NCBI GenBank assembly: GCA_017607445.1
Contig: JAEVHH010000001.1
Span: forward strand, 248,001 to 312,000
Source of the DNA: Histoplasma ohiense
Lineage: Eukaryota; Ascomycota; Eurotiomycetes; Onygenales; Ajellomycetaceae
Direction of reading: 5' to 3'
Length of the DNA stretch: 64,000 nt
In this document: positions 33,360 to 44,643 of the stretch, in pieces
How positions within the stretch are numbered: the stretch's first letter is position 1
How the letters are laid out: each line of letters begins with the position of its first letter
The notes under the pieces: generated by a model
Seen by the model: only the letters and a program-made list of their open reading frames with translations
The model's database searches: none
What the model was told of the DNA's origin: nothing
Made by a program: the position numbers and the translations under genes

Positions 33360-33893
33360 TGTGACGGGTTAGCACCCGTTAGTAATTAACTTATGCAACC
33401 AACTCCCCTCCTGCATCTGCTTGTTCCTGGCTGTTGTGACCTTGTGTAACCCTTGATGTTCTTCCACTCCATGCTCCGCACTTGTGTAGTCTCTAATGAT
33501 TCTTCTGTGTAGCTTCTTACATTCCCCCACTCTGTGTTCTGTGCTTGTGTAGTCTCTAACAATTCTTCTGCATAGCTCCTTACATTCTTCTGCTCTGTGT
33601 TCCACACTCACATAGTCTCTAACAATTCTTCTGCATAGCTCTCAATGATTCCTCCATTCCACATTCTGTGCTTGTGTAACTTCTAACAATTCTTATGCAT
33701 ACCCCTTAATGTTCTTCCGCTCCGCGCTCCACTGTGGAGCGGCTTCTGATATTCTTCCGCCCCGAACTTTCCCCTATAAGAACCCCCTTCGTACGACCTT
33801 TTCTTCTGATTTCTTTTCTCTTTCTTTCCTTAATCAATTCATAATCTGTAATTAGGATAGTACCAAATCATTAATCAAAGTACATCTGTTACA
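33360..33893 (+). repeat. Gyp2-c 5' LTR
   Basis: 534 bp; outer end keeps CpG (TGTGACGGGTTAGCACCCG), inner end has lost it. About four 63-bp subunits. The self-primer site TTACAAATTGATT follows (33894-33906). Confidence 0.93.
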
Positions 33894-33906
33894 TTACAAA
33901 TTGATT

Positions 33907-34270
33907 CTTCTGTGTTTTAGACCTGAGTGCCTCATTATTAGTTCTTACACCCAAGTGCATTGTTTAAGACCTGAGTGTCTTGTTACCAGTTCTTACATTC
34001 AAGTGTGTTGTTTACAGGCCTGAGTGTCTAGTTGTTACAAGAGATCCCCTGTGGGTCTGAGTGCCTCTATCATTAGTTATATAGACTGTTGTGTCTAAGT
34101 GTCTGAAACACAATTGACTGTGTTCTATGAGGCCTGAGTGCCTATGAACTGTAATGCTGTGAATAGTGTTCATGAAGAAGTTTGACCAAGCTTAGCACTG
34201 CAACACTGCAAATAGTGTCTGTGAGAGGACTGAATGCCTATAAGTATTTCTTTTCTTTTATTATTATTAC
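33907..34270 (+). other. Gyp2-c leader
   Basis: Leader with repeated CCTGAGTGYCT-type units, alternating with stretches around TTCTTACACCCAAGTGC. No credible ORF. Confidence 0.55.
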
Positions 34271-35294
34271 ATGTTTTTAGATATCAAAATGAACTACAAA
34301 CAATTCTACAAACACCTGCTGCATCCGAACACAGCGGACGACAACTTAGACCTACAAAGCATCCTCCAGCAACAGACACTACAGATGATCAAATTGCAAC
34401 AACAACTTGCTGAAATGAGCACTTCTGTGTTCACTGTTCCTTCTACACCCATGTCTCATGAAAAGCCTCCAAGAGAGAAGCTCTCAATTCTTGACAAATA
34501 CAAGAGAGACCTAGCACTCTACCTCATGTGGAAGTCAAAAGTGAATGTCAAATTGGACATCAACAGACAAGCAATAGACTCGCTATCCAATCAAGTGTGG
34601 TATATCCATAGCAGATTGAATGGTGATGTATTAGCAAAATTCCAACTCTGAATGAGTCATTGTCAGAATCATCAGTGTACATCAGAGCTAGTCTTTCAAC
34701 AACTCAACTCTCTCTTCCTCAATTCTACACTTCAAGTCAAAACACTAGACTGACTTAATCAGACTCATCAGTTGAATGTTGCATTGACAACTTATCTTTC
34801 TGAATTCAATTGCAAGCTTCTAGAAGCAGGTGGGCAAGACTGGAATGACACTGTCAAGATCAACATACTGTTCAAGAATTTGAACTTTCAGTTGTATAAT
34901 CAAAGTGTAGAGTGTCTGAAGCTCTCAATATACAGTGAATTCTGCACTGATTTTTGTCTGTTGGATAATGATCTGTCTCAGTTCTGTGTGCTTCAAAATT
35001 GCAGAGGATTTCACTGAACAAATATGTACATCCCAAACCACTCTGCAGTGCCTTCCACCTCCAAACCAGAATCAATGAACTGAGTTCCACATGTAAATGC
35101 AAGTCACTCAAGGGTTCTCAACATCTCAGAGAAGGACATCATCAACTGAATCATCAGAGGAGTCTGCATACACTGCAACAAGTCAGAGCATTTCACAAAT
35201 CAATGTCTGAATGCAATTGTCCTGAGTAAACCCCCCACACACATAAACACTGTGTCGCCCGTGGATAGACAAGAACAGGGAAAAGACAAGCTCT
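34271..35294 (+). pseudogene. gag: Gyp2-c gag
   Basis: MFLDIKMNYKQF start and the long open N-terminal half (126 codons). The zinc knuckle CIHCNKSEHFTNQC starts at 35165 and is the best preserved of the family (C-x2-C-x4-H-x4-C). Interrupted by a few TGA codons. The slippery heptamer GGGAAAA is at 35278-35284 with the gag stop TAA just after (about 35300). Confidence 0.85.
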
Positions 35295-38200
35295 CACTCT
35301 AAAATACAGATGAGAGCTCAAGAAGCAGAAAGCTAGCTGAAGATTCAAGCAGAAGATGCAAGCAGACACAATCATGATCTCTGTCATTGTAAATAGTTTA
35401 GTCAACATACAAGCAATGATAGACAGTGGTTTCCTTCATTATGCTCTTATAGACATTCAGCTGGTTGAGAAGCATAAGCTTCAGTGTATCCCCTTTTTCA
35501 AGCTGTGTAAGCTTAGTGAATTTGATGGCCCCAGAGGATCAGCCTTCTACAACATGGTAAGATTTAACATCAACATAGGAGGACACAAGAAAAAGAACAT
35601 ATATGTATACAAAATACAAGGTCTTGAGTATGATCTAATGCTCAGTCTATCATAGCTCACAGAATTTGAAACCTTGTTGAATGCACACAATCACTGCCTT
35701 ATTTTCCCAGAAGGCAACTGTGTTTACAAGAAGAATGTTGATAGAACTGCTGATCTCACTCAGATATCAGCAGAAGCATACAAACTACTAATCCATCAAG
35801 CACATGAGAAGAAGAACATCCAAGTGTTCACTGCTAGTATGATGAATATCAAAAAAGCATTAGAAAAGTTAGAACTCAAAGATCTCAAGAAACTGTGCAA
35901 GAAACTACCCAAATTGTATGAAGACTTTGCAGATGTGTTTGATAAGAAAGAAGCTGAAAAGCTTCTCTCTCACTGAGGACCCAGTATAGATCATACAATC
36001 AAGCTTATCAAGAAAGATGATAAGAATCTGCAACTGCTCTGAGGTTCTCTCTACAGTATGTCACATGACAAGCTTCTTGTTCTATGAAAAATGCTCAATG
36101 AATTACTGAACAAAGACTTCATTTGTGTTAGCAACTCACCTGCTGCAGCATCTGTACTGTTCACAAAGAAATCAGAAGAAGGCTTATGATTCTGTGTTGA
36201 CTATCAAGAACTCAACAAGATTATGTGGAAGGACTGATACTCTCTCCCACTCATCAACAAAACACTCAAATGAATAGAAAAAGCAAAATGATTTATGAAG
36301 CTTGACATCTCTGCAGCCTTCTATAAGATAAGGATTAATGAAGATGACAAATGGCTAATCGCTTTTCGTACATGTTATGGATTATACAAATGGACAGTGA
36401 TCCTCTTTGGATTAGTGAACACTCTGAGCATGTTCCAGAAATACATTAACTGGGCCCTATGAGATCTGCTCAATGAGATTGCCTCAGTGTACATGAATGA
36501 TATTCTGATCTTCACCAATGGACTGCTCACTGAGCACTGCAAGCATGTACAACAAGTGCTTGACTGCCTATGTAAAGCTGGACTGCAAGTGGACATTGAC
36601 AAATGTGACTTTGAGACCAAGTCTACAACCTATCTAGGATTCATCATTGAAGCTGAAAAAGGTGTACACATGGATTCTAAGAAGGTGGAAGCAATCCTCA
36701 ACTGAGAGACATCAGTCTCAGTAAAAGAGACTAGAAGCTTTCTAGAATTCACCAACTTCTACTGAAGGTTCATCAAAGACTTCTCTGATATTGTACAATC
36801 ACTGATGGATCTGACCTGGAAAGATGCTGTATTCCAATGGACTGATGAAGCAGACACAGCATTCAAAAAGCTGAAGTGTATGTTCACAAATGCTCCAATA
36901 CTGCAATCATTCAATTCAGATAAGCATACAATTCTTGAAACAGATGCCTTGGGTTATGTAGTAGATGGAACACTAATGCAATATGATAATGAAGATGTTC
37001 TACAACTCTGTGTCTTCATCTTGAAAAAGATGTCACTCACTGAATGCAACTATGAGATCTACAACAAGAAGCTTCTAGTGATCATATGATGTTTTGAAGA
37101 ATGAGAGTCTGAACTTATGAGTGTTGAGAAGTTTGAGATTGTTACCAATCATAAGAACTTAGAATACTTCACAATCACTCATAAGCTCACTGAGAGACAT
37201 ATGCATTGGTCATTGTTTCTTAGCTGTTTTTTGTTCACAATTCATTATCAATCTGAAGTAGAGAACACCCTTGTGGATGCTCTGTTCTGCTGAGAACAAG
37301 ATATGTCATCTGATGATCTAGATGACAGATGAAAACACTGAGAGCATTGATTAATCAACTCTGCAATCATAGAAAGTCCTATGCAACCAGACAAACCCTG
37401 TGTACATATCAATCAGTTCCAAGCTCAAGAACTCTCACTTGAAGAACAATGAAGACTAGCAGCAGAAGCAGATGAATTCTGACAGCAAGTCACTGAAATT
37501 ATATGAAGTAAAGCACCTCAATTCCCTGCAGATGTATACTCAAGAATGGATATCTCAGCATATTCAATTGATGATGACAACTGCTTACACTTTCAAAATA
37601 GATGATGGGTCTCTGATTCAGAACCTCTACAAACACAGATCATGCAAGAAATTCATGACTTGTCAATGACTGAGCACTCAGAATGTGAAATCATGTACAA
37701 CATTGTCATCTGAGAATTCTACTGATCAGATATGTTGAAAGACATACACTGGTTCATACACAACTGTGATCACTGCAGCTCAGTGACAGCATGATATGAA
37801 CACTGAAAAGGGATGCTGAAGCCTCTATCTGTTCTCAACTGAACTTGATGTGATATAGCTATCAATTTTGCAGTTTTCTTACCCAAAAGTGAAGGTTCTA
37901 TGAACATTCTAGTCATTGTCAATCAATTCAGCAAGAACATAATACTACAGCTCTGTGACAAGATGAATGCTGAAGTAGTTACAGATGTCTTCATCAGAAG
38001 CTCATTCTATCATATACACAGTCTGCCTTCATTCATTGTGTCAGATAGAGACAGTCAATTCATCAGTGCACTCTGAGTCTGTGTATGCCAATTATTAAGA
38101 ATTGAATGAAAGTTATCAACAGCATACCACTCAGAGACTGATGGAGCTACTGAGAGAATGATACAAACAGTAAAGAACATTCTCTGTAAGTTCTGCAATT

Positions 38201-38933
38201 ACACACAAGACAACTGAAGCAACCTGCTGCCACACACTGAGATTGCAATTATCAGTTGAGATTTCACTACAATAGATGTAAGCTCATTCTTTCTTCTACA
38301 CAGATACAACTTAGAGATTCTGAACTTCTCTGAGACTCTCTGAGAAACTGCACACATTCACAGTCTCATACAGACAGCAGAGAACATTGTGAGCAAGCTG
38401 AAGAAAGCTCATGAATGAGCAGAAGCTTCAATGATCAGTGCTCAGTAAGATTATAAGAATCAAGTGAACATCAGAAGAAGTTCTGCAATTTGATACTATG
38501 TAGAAGACAAAGTCTGACTGAATCTCAAGAACATAAGAATGGACCACTCCTCACATATACTAGATTACCACCACACCAAGTATATGGTGAAGGAAGTGCT
38601 AGGCACACATGATTATTGACTCAACACTCCATCTGGCATTCATGACATCTTTCATACAAACCTGCTCTGATCCATGGCTGAGGATTCATTCCTCTCACAG
38701 AGAACCTCTGATTGGCAGCCACCTGTCATTGTAGAAGAAGACAATGAACTTGAGTGGGAAATTGAAGCAATTCTTGACAATAGAACCAACCATCACTGCT
38801 GCAAATACCTTGTCAAATGGGTAGGATATGATCATCTGATCTGGGAACCCATGTCCACCTTGGAGGACACTGCTGCTCTTGACATCTATGAGTCCTCACT
38901 CATCTCAATAGAGGGGGATAATGTGATGAATTA
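35279..38933 (+). pseudogene. pol: Gyp2-c pol: protease, RT, RNase H, integrase, chromodomain
   Basis: -1 frame. The protease has AMIDSGF (35416 onward), an intact DSG. The RT box is YMND (36490-36501), losing a catalytic Asp by G-to-A. RNase H lies at about 36800-37300 (FQWTDEADTAFKKLK keeps Trp where Gyp2-a has a stop). The integrase core has VSDRDSQFIS. The C-terminus is open from 38674 to 38934 and holds a complete chromodomain (CCKYLVKWVGYDHLIWEP), the best sequence for classifying the family. Overall still interrupted by stops in RT and integrase. Confidence 0.88.
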
Positions 38934-39455
38934 GCATCTGTTAGTAATTAACTTACACAATCAACTTCTCTTCTGCATCTGCTTGTTTCTGACTGTTGTG
39001 ATCTTGTATAACTCTTGATGTTCTTTCACTCCATGCTCTGCACTTGTGTAGTCTCTAACAATTCTTTCATGTAGCTCCTTACATTTCCCCACTCTGTGTT
39101 CTGCATTTGTGTAGTCTCTAACAATTCTTTCATGTAGCTTCTTACATTCTCCTGCTCTGTGTTCCGCACTTGCATAGTCTCTAACAATTCTTTCATATAG
39201 CTCTCAATGATTCCTTCACCCCACATTCCACACTTGTGTAACTTCTAATGATTCTTACACATATCCCTTAATGTTCTTCTGCTCCACACTCCACTGTGGA
39301 GTGGCTTCTGATATTCTTCCACCCTGAACTTTCCTCTATAAGAACCCTCTTCATACAACCTTTTCTTCTGATTTCTTTTCTCTTTCTTTTCTTAATCAAT
39401 TCGTAATCTGTAATTAGGATAGTATCAAATCGTTAATCGAAGTACGCCCGTTACA
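38922..39455 (+). repeat. Gyp2-c 3' LTR
   Basis: Preceded by the PPT ATAGAGGGGGATAA. Inner end decayed (TGTGATGAATTAG), outer end CpG-rich (TCGTTAATCGAAGTACGCCC). Confidence 0.93.
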
Positions 39456-39460
39456 TTTCT

Positions 39461-40050
39461 GAGACTTCTCAAGAAACCATGTACATCTGCAGTTTCATAC
39501 AGATGACAGAGAATATCATGAGCAAGCTGAAGAAAGCTCATGAATAAGCAGAAGCTTCAATAATCAGCATTCAGTAAAATTATGAGAATCAAACAAACAT
39601 CAGAAGAAGTTCTGCAATCTGATATTATATAGAAAACAAAATCTGACTAGATCTCAAAAACATAAAAATGAACCACTTCTCACATATACTAGATTATCAT
39701 CACATCAAATATACAGTGAAGAAAGTGTTAGACACACATGATTATTGACTCAACACTCTGTCTGACATTCATGATATCTTTCATATGAATCTGCTTCAAC
39801 CCACAGCTGAGAATCCATTCCCCTCACAGAGAATCTCTGATTGACAGCCACCCATCATTATAGAAGAAAATAACAAACTCAAGTAAGAAATCAAAGCAAT
39901 TCTTGACAATAGAATCAATCATCACTGCTGTGAATATCTCATCAAATAAGTAGAATATGATCATCTGATCTGAGAACTCATATCTGCCTTGAAGGACACT
40001 GCTGCTCTCAACATCTATGAGTCCTCACTCACCTCAGTAGAGGGGGATAA
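39461..40050 (+). pseudogene. pol: Gyp2-b pol, last part: integrase C-terminus and chromodomain
   Basis: Continuation of Gyp2-b after Gyp2-c. It has the integrase C-terminal segment and a chromodomain with its Trp codons turned to TGA or TAA (EYLIK-VEYDHLI-EL at about 39930-39990), then the PPT GTAGAGGGGGATAA before the 3' LTR. Inactive. Confidence 0.8.
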
Positions 40051-40562
40051 TGTGACAGATTAGCACTCATTAGCAATTAACTTATGCAATCAACTTCTGT
40101 CATTGTGATCACACATAACTCTCGATGTTCTTCTGCTCTGTGCTTCATGCTTGTATAGTCTCTAACAATTCTTTCATATAGCTCTTAATGTTCTTCCACT
40201 CTGTGCTCTGTGCTTGTGTAATTTCTAATGATTCTTTCATATAGCTCTCAATGATTCTTCTGTTTCATGCTCTGCACTTGTATAGTCTCTAATGATTCTT
40301 CTGTGTAGTTCTTGATGATTCCTCTGCTCCACACTCTGCACTTGTGTAGTTTCTAACAATTCTTATATATACCCCTTAATGTTCTTCTGCTCTGTGCTTC
40401 ACTGTGGAATGGCTTCTGATATTCTTCCACTCTGAACTTTCCTCTATAAGAACCCCCTTTGTACAATCTTTTCTTCTGATTTCTTTTCTCTTTCTTTTCT
40501 TAATCAATTCGTAATCTGTATTAGAATAGTGCTAGATCGTTAATCGAAGTACGCCCGTTACA
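40051..40562 (+). repeat. Gyp2-b 3' LTR
   Basis: 512 bp. The outer right end keeps CpG in GATCGTTAATCGAAGTACGCCCG; the rest has almost none. Confidence 0.92.
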
Positions 40563-40567
40563 CTTTC

Positions 40568-41339
40568 ACTCTCAAACAGATGATCAAACAGAACAACAAA
40601 ATCAAATCTTGAAATATTATCTTCAATGCTTTATCAACTATCATCAAGATGATTGATCATGCTGGCTACTGCTGATGCAGTTTGTTTACAATATCTCTCA
40701 ACATGTCTCTACTGAAATGACACCCACAGAAGCCTTAATGAGATATTGATCTGATTTGAAAATTAATGTCAGCAAACCATCACAATCAGTCACCATACAT
40801 GCTGCTAGCTGCATGAAACATATTGAGGAAACATATCATAAGCTTATTGAGAATCTACAAAAGATGCAACAAGCACAGAAAATCTATTACAATGCAAAAC
40901 ATAAGCTTCAACAATTTAAAATAGATGACTATATCATACTCAATGCAAAAAATCTCCAATTGTTATGTCTGGTTTGCAAACTCAATCATAAATATGTTGA
41001 ACTCTTCAAGATTCTGAATATCATTGAAAAACAAGTGTACAAATTAGAACTGCTATCTTCATATAGAAGCATTCATTCTGTATTCCATATATCTTTATTG
41101 AAGCCATACAACCACAGAAATGGAGCTCTATCAGAACCAGAACTGGAACTTATCAATGATGAAGAAGAATATCAAGTTGAAGAAATTTTTGAAAAACAAC
41201 AACAAAAAAACAAATCTTTAGAATATCTTGTGAGATGAACAGAGTGGAGTTCTAATGATGATACATGAGAACTGAAAGAAAATATATTGAACACTCAGAC
41301 ATTTGAAATCTTCCTCAAACAAGAAAATGAATGATAAAT
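40568..41339 (+). pseudogene. pol: Gyp1-a pol, last part: integrase C-terminus and chromodomain
   Basis: Resumes at HSQTDDQTEQQ (catalytic Glu region), continues through a long open stretch (40756-41238) with SIHSVFHISLLKPYNHRNG, and ends in a short chromodomain (YLVR-TEWSSNDDT-EL-ENILNTQTF), with TGA for Trp at two positions. It ends with two stop codons near 41334-41339. Matches Gyp1-b closely. Confidence 0.85.
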
Positions 41340-42305
41340 ACAAAATCAACATACTTTCAAATGCCAAAAGTGTGAACATCAAGTTGAAAGATGTCAGAAG
41401 TGCAAATCTTAAATTGAAAAATGCTAGAAGCACAAATTTTACTCAAACTTCAATCAAATACATTTTTTTTTAAGGATTTTATCAGAGAAAAGAGAAAAAG
41501 AAAAAAATTCAATTTGGGCATAATAAATACAAAAAATAAAAAATACAAACAAGAAAAAAAAAAAAAAAACAAAGAAAATGAATTCTAAGAAAAGTCTAAA
41601 GACTCTCAGTTCATTCATCTTCATCTGAATCTTTTCATCTCTCACTTTCTCTCTGCCACTCTCTTCTTATACTGTCTCTGATACTCATTAAGCACTGAGC
41701 TTTATTTTGAGTGCAAAGGCACTGATAAATGTCTCTTTCATAGAACATTTACTTTCTTCTCTCTATTCTTCTTCATCAATCTCTTCATTCATCAACACAC
41801 TCACTGAAGGAAGGCCTCTTCTCTCATGATCTTCTTTCACACTTTCACATTATGAGATTTATACTTCTCATATTCTGCTGCTTCCACTGCTGAAGTCTTC
41901 ACAACCTTCTTCATTGACTCTTCAGTCAACTCCTCCTCCATCAACCTCTCTTCAATCAATCTCTTCATCACAGAGTCTCTGGAGCTCATCACTCTCAAAA
42001 TCTTCATATCCTTCTCCACATCTTTCTCTTTCTCTAACATATTCACTCTGAAAGAAACAGACACAATCACTGTCTCTATAATCTGTATCTCTGCAGGCTC
42101 AGCTGCTGCTCAGTGCTGAGATTATAGAGCATTCATCTCTGCTCTGCTCTGAGCAGACAGCATCATCAGATGAGATGTGTTCAATTGTTTAACTAAATGA
42201 TGAAGATGATTTTTGTGGCTGGTCATGTTCTTTCTGACTGTCATCCTCACAAAGATAAACACTCACCCATGCATGATGCGCCTCAGAAGAGGTGTATCAC
42301 ACATC
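41340..42305 (-). pseudogene. Gyp1-a antisense gene, 3' part (exon 5 and part of exon 4)
   Basis: Minus-strand copy of the Gyp1-b antisense gene. Exon 5 lies at about 42225-41820 and reads LEKEKDVEKDMKILRV, then RLIEERLMEEELTEES, nearly the same as Gyp1-b. Exon 4 is split at 42306 by the hAT-like element. Between 41340 and 41820 lie decayed 3' sequences and a long A run (41552-41569). The frame is closed by several TGA/TAG codons. Confidence 0.6.
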
Positions 42306-42473
42306 TAGACTGGCTGTGTGACCATGCATGGGACTGAGACTAAATATTTCTTCAGTCCCATTATCAAATTTCTTAGTTCTGGTCCCATATAGTGTTTATT
42401 AAATTAGTCACTTTACACTGTTTATATTATAAATCTAGTCCCAGGTCATGTTCTTCTTATAAATTACTGATTC

Positions 42474-42520
42474 TGGTCTCATTTGGTCCCATTTTGTTAA
42501 AATGGGACCAAATGGGACCA
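42474..42520. repeat. 22-bp inverted repeat (hairpin) in the hAT-like element
   Basis: Arms 42474-42495 and 42499-42520 with a 3-nt loop and one mismatch, made of TGGTCYCATTT units. Confidence 0.85.
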
Positions 42521-42639
42521 TGATTTACCCTATATAGATGATATAATGCTATGAGCATTACCAAAAATCATTACCTATCAAAAGAAGTTTAGTGTATTTA
42601 TGCTCTAGTTCTATTTTGAACTAGTAATGATAGTGATAG

Positions 42640-43480
42640 ATAGATTCGCCGCGGTAGATAGGTTGGCAGCGATAGATTAGCAGCGATAGATTAGCAGTGA
42701 TAGATTAGCAGCAATAGATTAGCAGTGATAGATAGATTGGCAGCAGCAATAGATTAGCAGCAATAGATAGATTGGCAGTGGTAGATAAATTGGCAGCGAT
42801 AGATAGGTTGGCAGCGATAGATTAGCAGTGATAGATAGCTTAGTAGTGAGGGATAGCTTAGCAGCGAGGGATAGCTTAGCAGCGAGGGATAGCTTAGCAG
42901 CGAGAGATAGCTTAGCAGTGAGGGATAGCTTAGCAGCGAGGGATAGCTTAGCAGCGAGGGATAGCTTAGCAGCGAGAGATAGCTTAGCAGTGAGGGATAG
43001 CTTAGCAGCGAGGGATAGCTTAGCAGCGAGGGATAGATTGGCAGCGGCGATAGATTAGCAGCGATAGATAGATTGGCAGCAGCGATAGATTAGCAGCGAT
43101 AGATTAGCAGCAATAGATTGGCAGCGATAGATAGATTGGCAGTGGTAGATAAATTGGCAGCGATAGATAGATTCGCCGCGGTAGATAGGTTGGCAGCGAT
43201 AGATTAGCAGCGATAGATTAGCAGCGATAGATTAGCAGTGATAGATTAGCAGCAATAGATTAGCAGTGAGGGATAGATTGGCAGCAGCGATAGATTAGCA
43301 GCGATAGATAGATTAGCAGTGATAGATAGATTGACAGCAGTGATAGATTAGCAGCAATAGATAGATTGGCAGTGGTAGATAAATTGGCAGCGATAGATAG
43401 GTTGGCAGCGATAGATAGGTTGGCAGCGATAGCTTAGCAGCGAGGGATAGCTTGCAGCAATAGATAGGTTGGCAGCACTA
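42640..43480. repeat. Minisatellite (GATAGATTAGCAGC / GATAGCTTAGCAGCGAGG)
   Basis: About 840 bp of variant units of 14, 18 and more bases: GATAGATTAGCAGC, GGTTGGCAGCGATA and, in the middle (about 42830-43035), near-perfect 18-bp GATAGCTTAGCAGCGAGG repeats. CpG content is high compared with everything around it. The 18-bp part gives an open frame of D-S-L-A-A-R units, which is a by-product of the repeat length. Confidence 0.93.
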
Positions 43481-43792
43481 GATAGGGGCGATATCTCCAC
43501 CAATCATATCATCAGATTGATATCTAAGATATGTATTATATAATCATCAGAATGGGACCAAACCTCAGTCAAAATCATAGTCAGTCTCAGGTCATGTTCT
43601 TATTTTTGATAGTCAGTCACTTTACATGAAATATCAAGATTTATTAATCCCATTTCACTCATGTTCTAATAATTCTAGTCACTTTACACTCCCATTCTGA
43701 TCCTGGTCCCACTGGAAATCACGCCAAGAAATGGACTGGGACCAAACCAAACCAAATCAAACATGAAATTCATGGTCCCACCAGCCAGTCTA

Positions 43793-44123
43793 CACACATC
43801 TAGCATCATTATCAGTATATCAACATTGCTAAGAGCAAGAATTAAAAAGAATTACTCATGAGTTTGCAGGATTTCTCTGCAGAGACACAAGCCTCACAAC
43901 AATTTCAGACATTTGATCTCAATGCATATCAAAAATTGACATCTTCAAATCTAGAAACACAACATTCACATGAAATCTGACTGTTGTGTGTCATGTGATT
44001 AGGGCTAAATCTAGAGCAATATAACAAGTGAACAGCAAATGGCACTATACAGAAATGAGCTAGTGGCACACATGATCACACTAATAACACCACTGACAAG
44101 GAACACCAGCAATAATACACAAT
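43793..44123 (-). pseudogene. Gyp1-a antisense gene, exons 2, 3 and start of exon 4
   Basis: On the minus strand exon 2 is 44092-44051 (42 nt), intron 2 is 44050-43981 (70 nt) and exon 3 is 43980-43860 (121 nt): the same lengths as in Gyp1-b. Intron 3 is shorter, and its donor reads ATGAGT instead of GTGAGT. Exon 4 begins at 43828 and is cut by the hAT-like element. LINE-B is inserted in intron 1. Confidence 0.65.
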
Positions 44124-44139
44124 TATTATTATTATTATT

Positions 44140-44643
44140 CTTCAATTATAGATGTATACAGTCAGTGACTATGACATCTACCTGAAATACTTCAGGATTT
44201 TTCAAATCAAGAATATTCTAATATACAAAAACAATTTGACACATGCATTAACAGAATTCCAGCCCAGAATCAAACAACTATTCAAACTATTCAATCCAAA
44301 AATAAAATCAAAAGAATGTCAATGAGTTAGCACAACTCAACTTCAAAACAAAGGAAATAAATATTATAAAAGACAGCAGCTATTAAAAATCAACAGAAAA
44401 GAAAAAACATTTGCAATGACTATTATCAACAAATAATGAAGCAAACTGCTTGAAACAAATGAAAATTAACAATAAACAAAGTTAAAGAAAAGATCAAAAT
44501 AAAATAAACAAAAAACAACCGATCTAAATATCATCAAGTGACACTATTCAAACAAGCTCTTGTAGCAACATTTGACTCATTTAAATATTCAATTAAGAAC
44601 ATATTTCCAGCTTTTGTATTGAATAACAAACTCAAATTTAACT
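44140..44643 (-). other. LINE-B 3' untranslated region
   Basis: AT-rich, no ORF. The last 45 nt before the (AAT)n tail resemble the 3' end of the SINE at 30262-30305. Confidence 0.7.

Larger units (their letters stand above)
33360..39455 (+). mobile_element. Gyp2-c chromovirus, complete and least decayed Gyp2 copy
   Basis: 6096 bp, LTRs 33360-33893 and 38922-39455 (534 bp each), TSD TTTCT (33355-33359 and 39456-39460). It sits in the integrase region of Gyp2-b and therefore arrived after it. It has the longest open stretches of the family, including an uninterrupted chromodomain. Confidence 0.95.
28021..40562 (+). mobile_element. Gyp2-b chromovirus, holding a SINE and Gyp2-c
   Basis: LTRs of 512 bp at 28021-28532 and 40051-40562, with the 5-bp TSD CTTTC (28016-28020 and 40563-40567) in the Gyp1-a integrase. 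It is interrupted by a SINE (29928-30325) and by Gyp2-c (33360-39455). Without them it is about 6.03 kb. It is the most decayed Gyp2 copy: even the outer left LTR end has lost its CpGs. Confidence 0.92.
42306..43792. mobile_element. hAT-like non-autonomous DNA transposon
   Basis: 1487 bp with inverted ends TAGACTGGCTG(T/G)-TG-GACCATG and a perfect 8-bp duplication CACACATC (42298-42305 and 43793-43800). Gyp1-b shows the empty site (minus-strand CATGCATCTAG around 17707-17717). An 8-bp TSD plus a TAG-starting inverted repeat fits hAT elements. No transposase is encoded; the core is a minisatellite. Subterminal regions repeat GGGACCA/TGGTCCC many times. Confidence 0.85.

Noticed and set aside
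33369..39226. Minus-strand frames with repeated E-L-L-E-T-T-Q motifs
   Set aside because: Translations of the 63-bp LTR subrepeats.
42828..43058. Open frame of repeated D-S-L-A-A-R units
   Set aside because: Produced by the 18-bp minisatellite; the frame is lost as soon as unit length changes.
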